The notes beneath the pieces are model-generated. The model ran no database searches and had not been told where the DNA came from. It was given only the letters and a program-made list of their open reading frames with translations. Made by a program: the position numbers and the translations under genes. A stretch of 11,575 bases of DNA from Candidatus Delongbacteria bacterium (GTDB lineage Bacteria > Bacteroidota > Bacteroidia > Bacteroidales > ML635J-15). The stretch covers positions 1 through 11,575 of the forward strand of contig JAQIDD010000023.1 of NCBI GenBank assembly GCA_027858215.1. Direction: 5' to 3'. Positions 6,567 to 11,575 of this stretch are shown piece after piece (positions within the stretch are counted from its first letter, which is position 1; every line of letters begins with the position of its first letter).

Positions 6567-6812
6567 GTGCAACTGACGAACGAAGCAAGTGCAGGGGCAA
6601 AGCTGCCATCCTAATGGCGAAGCCTAAGGGTTACTTTGACGATGCCTTGCAAGGAGGAAGAAGACGAAGTCAAACGAGGGAAAAACCAAGTCGTTGCCCT
6701 GAGCCCCGAAACAAGCTCGGGGCAGGTCGGGACAGGCTTTGTGGAAGGGTTACTTGAGCTTTGCCAAGTGCAGCCAAAATTATGCAATTGTAATGAATAT
6801 GATGCAAGGCAT
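6567..6812 (+). other. Possible structured RNA or captured fragment inside the element
   Basis: A purine-rich, G+C-richer core. Visible hairpins are GCCAT-CCTA-ATGGC (6605-6618), AACGA/TCGTT (6673-6677 with 6691-6695) and GCCCCGA/TCGGGGC (6703-6709 with 6717-6723). ATGCCTTGCA (6642-6651) pairs with TGCAAGGCAT (6803-6812), closing the right part. The texture (start GTGCAAC, many GAA-type loops, GACGAAGTC) recalls group II intron domain I, but there is no domain V or reverse transcriptase. No protein product is convincing on either strand. The strand of any RNA is uncertain. Confidence 0.35.
6703..6723. repeat. PELVSG-type palindrome
   Basis: GCCCCGA, a 7-nt loop AACAAGC, then TCGGGGC: a perfect 7-bp stem. 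Its translation on the minus strand contains PELVSG, a signature of a common dispersed palindrome of the form CCTGAACTTGTTTCAGG in bacterial intergenic DNA. Recognition is from memory. Confidence 0.5.
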
Positions 6813-6872
6813 AAAATTTTCTGAATAACCATAGCCTATTTAGAAAAATTTTTACGCAGTCAGTTTGTTTAT

Positions 6873-6880
6873 TATATTTG
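6873..6880 (+). promoter_or_regulatory. Candidate -7 box within the element, pointing to the second flippase-like gene
   Basis: TATATTTG matches TAnnTTTG about 140 nt before ATG 7022. No TTG lies at the standard -33 distance. If active, the element would supply a promoter to the genes it separated from the upstream one. Confidence 0.25.
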
Positions 6881-6993
6881 TTCCCGCAGGGTTTTCAGCG
6901 TTTCTCATATCCTGCTTTAAATTTTTTTGCATTATCCCGATAGTGCTTCAAAAATTTGCATTGTCTATGAAAAACGTTGAAAATCTTGATGCG

Positions 6994-7014
6994 AAATAAT
7001 TATTAGAAGTCCCC
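6994..7014 (-). repeat. Right terminal inverted repeat of the element
   Basis: Reads inward on the minus strand as GGGGACTTCTA then ATAATTATTT, pairing with 6526-6546 at 19 of 21 positions. It is followed by TTAA and, 3 nt later, by the ATG of the next gene. Confidence 0.85.
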
Positions 7015-7021
7015 TTAATGC

Positions 7022-8002
7022 ATGCTGACACGAAAAACCACAGACTTTCTAATCAAAATTCTGATTGTCATCGGAGCTTATCTGCTCGTTTATTTCCAGG
7101 TTAAATATTCACAGGACATTCATCAGGTATGGGAGGCTGTAAAGCAAGCTTTTTCAGATAATGGTAAATTTTTGTTCGTTATTTTTTTCATGATGCTGAT
7201 AAACTGGGGCATAGAAGCAGGTAAATGGCAGTTTCTGGCAAAACGCCTTCAGCCTTTCAGTTGGGTAAAAGCATTTCGATCTGTAATGAGTGGGGTCAGT
7301 ATAGGCATGTTTACCCCAAATCGTATCGGAGAATTCGCCGGCCGCATTTTGTATCTGCAACATAAAAACAGGGTTGAAGGCACCGTCCTCAGCCTGATTG
7401 GAAGTTATGCTCAATTTGCCACAACACTCATTACCGGGATTCCCGCGCTTTTGTTTTTTTTACTTACCTGTTCAAATGGCCAAATTATAACGGATAAATT
7501 TCATCTTCCCATCCTGTTATCCATAATTACTGCCGTTATACTCATAATGCTGTATTTTAATCTGGCGTGGATTTATAAACTGTTTGCACGGATTCCATTT
7601 CTGAAAAAACACAAGGATAAGCTGCATCACCTAATTGATGTGAATAAAAAAGATTTATTCTACCTGCTGGTATTAAGTATGCTCAGATATGCTGTTTTTA
7701 TTGGGCAGTTTTATTTAATTTGCCGTATGTTTGCGCTGGATATTGATTTACAGCATGTGTTTGTTGCAGCAGCTAATGTGTATTTTCTGATGAGCATGTT
7801 GCCGATTTTCACCCTGGGCGAACCGGGTTTGCGTGGTAGCCTGACCGGTATTTTTTTCATGCCTTTTACTACCCAGGTAAGCACCGTAATTTCGGCATCG
7901 GTTTTGCTGTGGGTTATCAATGTTCTGTTTGTTGCCCTGGTAGGCGCAATATTTTTGTTAAACCAAAACATCATTAAGCATGAAAATACGACCTGCAATT
8001 AA
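7022..8002 (+). CDS. Second UPF0104/LPG-synthase-TM-like integral membrane protein
   Basis: A 326-residue polytopic membrane protein with about eight helices (roughly 10-26, 49-62, 122-149, 161-183, 212-235, 245-263, 288-313). The family core appears as MFTPNRIGEFAGRILYL (96-112), equivalent to the PRLGEVTR block of the upstream paralogue. The C-terminal loop reads LGEPGLRGSLTG (265-276), where the paralogue has PNGMGAW, so the two are distinct subfamilies rather than a recent duplication. Probable role: movement or handling of a lipid or lipid-linked intermediate in the inner membrane; substrate unknown. ATG 7022 is used; ATG 7018 is out of frame. The last 23 nt overlap the GNAT gene, implying coupled translation. 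An inserted element separates it from its former upstream neighbour. Confidence 0.8.
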   Translation: MLTRKTTDFLIKILIVIGAYLLVYFQVKYSQDIHQVWEAVKQAFSDNGKFLFVIFFMMLINWGIEAGKWQFLAKRLQPFSWVKAFRSVMSGVSIGMFTPNRIGEFAGRILYLQHKNRVEGTVLSLIGSYAQFATTLITGIPALLFFLLTCSNGQIITDKFHLPILLSIITAVILIMLYFNLAWIYKLFARIPFLKKHKDKLHHLIDVNKKDLFYLLVLSMLRYAVFIGQFYLICRMFALDIDLQHVFVAAANVYFLMSMLPIFTLGEPGLRGSLTGIFFMPFTTQVSTVISASVLLWVINVLFVALVGAIFLLNQNIIKHENTTCN

Positions 8003-8429
8003 AAGTGACATCAAAGAAATCATAGCATTTCAAATGGCTATGGCGAAGGAAACAGAAAACATCACGCTGGACAAAAAAACGGTGGAACGTGGTATCACAG
8101 CAGTAATAAACGATATTCAAAAAGCCAGGTACTTTGTAGCTGAGCAAAACAAAAAACTGCTTGGTTGTTTTATGGTAACACCGGAATGGAGTGACTGGCG
8201 AGCCGGATTTTTTATCTGGCTGCAATCGATTTATGTGATACCGGAATTCCGTAAGCAGGGAGTGTATCACGCTATGTATGCCTACCTCAAAGACATTGTT
8301 AAAAACAACAGCGATTACAAAGGAATACGCCTTTACGTGGACAAAGCCAATCAAAATGCCATCCAGGTGTATGAAAAAACCGGCATGCACAAAACAAATT
8401 ATCAAATGCTTGAATGGACAAAACCCTAA
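7980..8429 (+). CDS. GNAT-family N-acetyltransferase
   Basis: A 149-residue single-domain GCN5-related acetyltransferase, expected to transfer an acyl group from acetyl-CoA to an amine. The N-terminus KIRPAIKSDIKEIIAF (2-17) is the usual first strand and helix. Motif A is LQSIYVIPEFRKQGVYHAMY (81-100), and motif B is the C-terminal NQNAIQVYEKTGMHKTNYQML (124-144, given by its ends NQNAIQ and NYQML). In the pyrophosphate loop the usual Q/R-x-x-G-x-G/A reads R-K-Q-G-V-Y, with Tyr in the last position, a variation seen in some subfamilies. The start lies 23 nt inside the flippase-like gene. The substrate is unknown; the neighbours suggest a cell-envelope amine or sugar, but protein or small-molecule targets are equally possible. 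Confidence 0.88.
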   Translation: MKIRPAIKSDIKEIIAFQMAMAKETENITLDKKTVERGITAVINDIQKARYFVAEQNKKLLGCFMVTPEWSDWRAGFFIWLQSIYVIPEFRKQGVYHAMYAYLKDIVKNNSDYKGIRLYVDKANQNAIQVYEKTGMHKTNYQMLEWTKP

Positions 8430-8473
8430 CCTGCCTGCAAGTCAGATAATGAATTTAAAGACATAATTAACTC

Positions 8474-9589
8474 ATGTGGATTTTTGTGTTGTTGTTGATA
8501 CTGGTTTACACTGCTTTCCTGAGCTTCCTGGCAGCAGGGATAATCAAGTTGTACCAGGAAAACAAAAATTATCAGCCACCCAAAACCCCCGCTCACGTTG
8601 ATGTTGTGATTCCTTTCCGTGATGAAGCAAACAATTTACAAAAGCTGTTACATGACCTGTTAAATCAAACCTATCCAACCTCCCTATTTCATATTTCATT
8701 TATTGATGATCATTCCACGGATGGGGGAGATAAAATCATCAATGAGACAATAAAAAAACACCATCTGAATGCAACACTTTTGCATCTGCCCCCGGATAAA
8801 AAAGGGAAAAAAGAAGCAATCCTGACCGGACTGGAAAACAGCAATTATGAATACGTGCTCACTACAGATGCAGATTGCAGTTTATCTCCAAACTGGATCA
8901 AAAGCATGATCACACATATTGTATATGAGAATGCAGATTTGTTGTTGGCGCCTGTTATCCATACCGGGAAATCTGTAGTGGGACGATTACAATCTGTTGA
9001 ATCACTAAGTTTGCTGGCTGTAACAATGGGAACTGCGGGCCTTGGAATACCGGTATTAAGCAACGCTGCCAACATGTCTATCAGCCGGACCACGTTAAAC
9101 GGATTGCAGGATCCTTTCAAAACAAACATTAGCTCAGGTGATGACATCTTTTTGATGGAAGCGTTAAAGTCAGGCAAAAATCAAATCGCTTTCAATGTTG
9201 AGCCGGCTGCACTTGTTTATACGAAGGCTTCAGAATCATGGAACAAGTTAATACAACAACGTGCACGATGGATGAGCAAAACAAAACATTACCGTTTTGG
9301 CAGCAGTAAATTAACCATGATTATCTTTGGAATCATCCAGATGGGGTTTTTAATAAGCATTCCTGTTTTAATTGTCAACCAGGCACTTTTAAGCCTGCTT
9401 TTTCTATGGATATTTAAGATATTGTATGATAATTTATTGATGTATCTTGTATCATCAAAATACAGGGTCCCATTCCGACTTACGGACATCATTGTCTTTA
9501 GTGCCTTGTATCCTTTCTGGACACTAATAACCAATCTATTTGCCTACTGCACCAAATCTACGTGGAAAGGACGTCCAATAAAATATTAG
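8474..9589 (+). CDS. Membrane-bound family 2 glycosyltransferase
   Basis: A 371-residue protein. An N-terminal membrane helix (3-24) precedes a cytoplasmic GT-A domain with VDVVIPFRDEANNL (42-55), DDHSTDGG (78-85), TDADC (131-135, the metal-binding D-x-D), SGDD (221-224) and QQRARWMSK (261-269, the processive-type Q-x-x-R-W motif). Two to three C-terminal helices follow (about 281-302, 303-320, 339-358). This layout is that of inverting GT2 enzymes which elongate or modify lipid-linked or exported glycans from nucleotide sugars; donor and acceptor are not readable. It lies 44 nt after the GNAT gene on the same strand and likely belongs to the same transcript. It ends 27 bp before the convergent recQ. 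Confidence 0.9.
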   Translation: MWIFVLLLILVYTAFLSFLAAGIIKLYQENKNYQPPKTPAHVDVVIPFRDEANNLQKLLHDLLNQTYPTSLFHISFIDDHSTDGGDKIINETIKKHHLNATLLHLPPDKKGKKEAILTGLENSNYEYVLTTDADCSLSPNWIKSMITHIVYENADLLLAPVIHTGKSVVGRLQSVESLSLLAVTMGTAGLGIPVLSNAANMSISRTTLNGLQDPFKTNISSGDDIFLMEALKSGKNQIAFNVEPAALVYTKASESWNKLIQQRARWMSKTKHYRFGSSKLTMIIFGIIQMGFLISIPVLIVNQALLSLLFLWIFKILYDNLLMYLVSSKYRVPFRLTDIIVFSALYPFWTLITNLFAYCTKSTWKGRPIKY

Positions 9590-9598
9590 ACCCCATGT

Positions 9599-9616
9599 TT
9601 ACCACCAGCCTGGTAA
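9599..9616. terminator. Possible bidirectional terminator hairpin between GT2 and recQ
   Basis: TTACCA (9599-9604) and TGGTAA (9611-9616) form a 6-bp stem with loop CCAGCC, filling most of the 27-bp gap between two convergent stop codons. The stem is AT-flanked and lacks a strong T-run on either side, so it is a weak intrinsic terminator at best. Confidence 0.35.
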
Positions 9617-11575
9617 TTAATTTGCTTCGGCAGAAATGAATTTTATGCGTACCAGGCGAATTTCCTCTTCCGTATAATCTTCATCTTCAAACTCTTCAAG
9701 CGCTTCCTCCACAGAACCGGTTTCAGAATCTTCCAGGAAATAATCATAGATTTCTTCAATCCTTTCTTCGTCCATGATCTCATTCAGGTAATAATCAATG
9801 TTAATTTTTGTTCCTGAATTGATGATAGCTTCAATTTCCTCAATCAGGTCAAGCATGGTCAGACCTCTGGCATCAGCAATGTCAGTTAGTGGCATTTTTT
9901 TATCAATGCTTTTGATGATGTAAACTTTATTACCTGATTTCTTAATCACCGATTTCACAACCATGTCCTGGGGTCTGTCAATGTTATTTTCTTCAACGTG
10001 TTTTTCGATGATGTCCAAAAACGCTTTCCCGTATTTTTTTGCTTTACCTATTCCAACCCCTGATACCTTAATGAGTTCTTCTTCTGTTATTGGGTATTGG
10101 GTTGCCATTTCCTGCAAGGAAGGATCACTGAAAATAACGTATGGGGGTAAATCCATCTTTTTGGCCATGATTTTTCGCTGGTCTTTCAACATGGCAAACA
10201 ACACCTGATCAGATGCACTGGAACCACCATACCCTTCCATTTCAGCACCGGAATCAGTATCATCGTAATCGTGGTTTTTAATCAGGGTAAAACTATAGGG
10301 GTTTTTCAGAAAGTCCCTGCCTTTATCGGTTAGTTTGAGTAAGCCGTAATTCTCAATGTCTTTCCTGACCAGATGGGCAATCAAAGCCTGCCTGAACACA
10401 GAGTTCCAGAATTTTGGATCATGGTCTTTTCCCATGCCAAAAATATCCAGTTTGTCATGTTTGTAGGCATACACAGCCGCATTGGTTTTGCCTGCAAGCA
10501 CATTGGATAAATGTTCCGCTGTAAATCTTTCTTTAACCGTAACGATAGATTCAAGGGAAATTTGAACATACTCTTGTCCTTCAAATTTTTGTTTGGGATG
10601 CAGGCAATTGTCACAATAGCCACAATCTTCTTTGAGTTGTTCACCAAAATAATTCAATAATTGTTTGACACGACAGATACTTGTCTCAGCATAAGCAACG
10701 GTTTCAAGAAGCAGTTGTTTTCCAATTTCCTGTTCTGCTACAGGCTTGCCCTGCATAAATTTTTCAAGTTTCTGAATATCATTGTAACTATAAAAGCAGA
10801 TGCATTTCCCTTCACCCCCGTCGCGTCCGGCGCGACCTGTTTCCTGGTAATACGATTCTAGGCTTTTGGGAATATCGTAATGGATAACAAATCGAACATC
10901 AGGTTTATCAATACCCATTCCAAAAGCAATGGTAGCCACAATGACATCAATTTCTTCCATCAGAAACTTATCCTGCGTTTCTGTTCTGGTCAGGGAGTCC
11001 ATCCCTGCATGATAAGCCAAAGCATTAATGCCATTCACCTGTAAGGTTTCTGCAAGTTCTTCCACTTTTTTGCGACTCAGGCAATACACGATCCCGGATT
11101 TTCCGGTATTTTTTTTAATAAACCGGATTATATCATGTGTGGCATTTTTTTTATCCTTTACTTCATAATACAAATTCTCACGACGAAAAGAAGACTTAAA
11201 TACCTCAGCATCCAGCATATCCAGGTTTTTCTGAATATCATGCTGTACCTTGGGAGTTGCAGTTGCTGTGAGGGCAATTATGGGAGAATCACTTAAATTA
11301 TTAACAATAGGGCGAATACGCCTGTACTCAGGCCTGAAATCATGTCCCCATTCTGAGATACAGTGAGCTTCATCAATAGCATATAATGATATTTGCACTT
11401 TTTTTAAAAATTCTACATTTTCTTCTTTCCCCAATGATTCAGGTGCCACATACAGTAATTTTGTACGCCTGCTTAACACATCCTCTTTCACTTTTTGAAT
11501 TTCTGCCTTTGTCAACGAGGAGTTCAGAAAATGTGCTATTCCGGAATCTGAACTGAATCCGCGCATGGCATCCAC
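9617..11575 (-). CDS. recQ: ATP-dependent DNA helicase RecQ, N-terminus outside the window
   Basis: 652 residues are visible; the first codon is GTG read through the window edge (VDAMRGFSSD), not a start. About 70-80 residues with the Walker A motif are missing. Seen are DEAH within AIDEAHCISEWGHDF (66-80), ALTATATPKV (101-110), motif V AFGMGIDKPDVRF (217-229), motif VI QETGRAGRDG (244-253), the zinc cysteines C301, C318, C321 and C324, a winged-helix RQC region (about 335-430), and an HRDC domain (about 453-528). RecQ unwinds forked DNA 3' to 5' in recombination and replication-fork repair. After HRDC comes a further 120 residues, with an HTH-like segment (DIADARGLTMLDLIEEI, 565-581) and an acidic tail, typical of the longer Bacteroidota RecQ (about 730 aa). 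No broken motif is visible. Confidence 0.95.
   Translation of the reverse strand: MDAMRGFSSDSGIAHFLNSSLTKAEIQKVKEDVLSRRTKLLYVAPESLGKEENVEFLKKVQISLYAIDEAHCISEWGHDFRPEYRRIRPIVNNLSDSPIIALTATATPKVQHDIQKNLDMLDAEVFKSSFRRENLYYEVKDKKNATHDIIRFIKKNTGKSGIVYCLSRKKVEELAETLQVNGINALAYHAGMDSLTRTETQDKFLMEEIDVIVATIAFGMGIDKPDVRFVIHYDIPKSLESYYQETGRAGRDGGEGKCICFYSYNDIQKLEKFMQGKPVAEQEIGKQLLLETVAYAETSICRVKQLLNYFGEQLKEDCGYCDNCLHPKQKFEGQEYVQISLESIVTVKERFTAEHLSNVLAGKTNAAVYAYKHDKLDIFGMGKDHDPKFWNSVFRQALIAHLVRKDIENYGLLKLTDKGRDFLKNPYSFTLIKNHDYDDTDSGAEMEGYGGSSASDQVLFAMLKDQRKIMAKKMDLPPYVIFSDPSLQEMATQYPITEEELIKVSGVGIGKAKKYGKAFLDIIEKHVEENNIDRPQDMVVKSVIKKSGNKVYIIKSIDKKMPLTDIADARGLTMLDLIEEIEAIINSGTKINIDYYLNEIMDEERIEEIYDYFLEDSETGSVEEALEEFEDEDYTEEEIRLVRIKFISAEAN

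Larger units (their letters stand above)
6522..7018. mobile_element. MITE-like element with terminal inverted repeats and TTAA borders
   Basis: A 489-bp segment (6526-7014) bounded by inverted repeats and flanked by TTAA at 6522-6525 and 7015-7018. The TTAA pair may be a 4-bp target duplication. Within it no frame longer than about 73 codons occurs and none resembles a transposase, so it would need a transposase supplied elsewhere. Removing the element with one TTAA leaves the upstream stop TAA, then TGC, then ATG of the next gene, which is what an operon would look like before insertion. The arms are AT-rich and the centre is about half G+C. TTAA targets are known for piggyBac elements and, as I recall, their bacterial IS1380-family relatives; assignment to that family is a guess. 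This accounts for the only gene-free stretch over 300 bp. Confidence 0.8.

Noticed and set aside
6611..6832. Open frames of 73 codons (minus) and 62 codons (plus, 6636-6824) inside the element
   Set aside because: Both cross the hairpins and the PELVSG palindrome, resemble no protein family, and have the low-complexity look of translated repeat DNA.
6852..6932. 26-codon frame on the minus strand in the right arm of the element (MQKNLKQDMRNAENPAG...)
   Set aside because: Too short, with an in-frame stop just upstream, and no recognised similarity. It could be a scrap of a lost gene but nothing supports that.
5527..8002. Tandem duplication as the origin of the two flippase-like genes
   Set aside because: Apart from the shared R-x-GE core the two proteins differ throughout, including the C-terminal signature, so a recent duplication is not supported.
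11573..11575. GTG at the right edge as the recQ start codon
   Set aside because: The frame continues beyond the window and the Walker A region that precedes this point in RecQ proteins is missing.

Overview
The window looks like a chromosomal segment of a Bacteroidota bacterium, probably Bacteroidales or a relative. The evidence is protein families largely confined to that phylum (DUF4834, DUF4837, GSCFA), a Bacteroidota-style RecQ with a C-terminal extension, moderately low G+C, few Shine-Dalgarno sites, and several matches to the Bacteroidota promoter consensus (-33 TTG, -7 TAnnTTTG). No tRNA, rRNA, CRISPR array, phage gene or intact transposase is visible. Taxonomy is inferred from protein texture only.

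Layout. Bases 1-761 (minus strand) hold a probable operon: a YjbQ-family protein, a small DUF4834 membrane protein, and possibly the first codons of a third gene running off the left edge. Diverging from it over 31 bp is a GSCFA-domain protein (793-1779). It converges on a DUF4837 lipoprotein (1854-2870, minus). A 237-bp divergent intergenic region follows, with a good promoter for DUF4837, a hairpin and a degenerate dispersed repeat. Then come rbfA and a LolC/LolE-like ABC permease, joined by a 4-nt overlap. rsmA (ksgA) lies on the minus strand.

The right half starts with a plus-strand run of four genes: two dissimilar UPF0104/LPG-synthase-TM (flippase-like) membrane proteins, a GNAT acetyltransferase and a membrane-anchored family 2 glycosyltransferase. 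They plausibly act together on a membrane lipid or surface glycan precursor, though the substrate cannot be read from sequence. A RecQ helicase converges from the minus strand and runs off the right edge without its N-terminus.

The main discovery candidate is a 489-bp transposase-less element at 6526-7014, between the two flippase-like genes. It has 21-bp terminal inverted repeats (19 of 21 matching) starting GGGGACTTCTA, is flanked by TTAA on both sides, and abuts the stop codon of the upstream gene. Removing it with one TTAA leaves the two genes only 3 nt apart, strong internal evidence for a MITE-like insertion into an operon. Its centre (about 6567-6812) is more G+C-rich than its AT-rich arms and full of short hairpins and repeats, suggesting a structured RNA or a captured fragment, perhaps of a group II intron. 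That identity is a guess.
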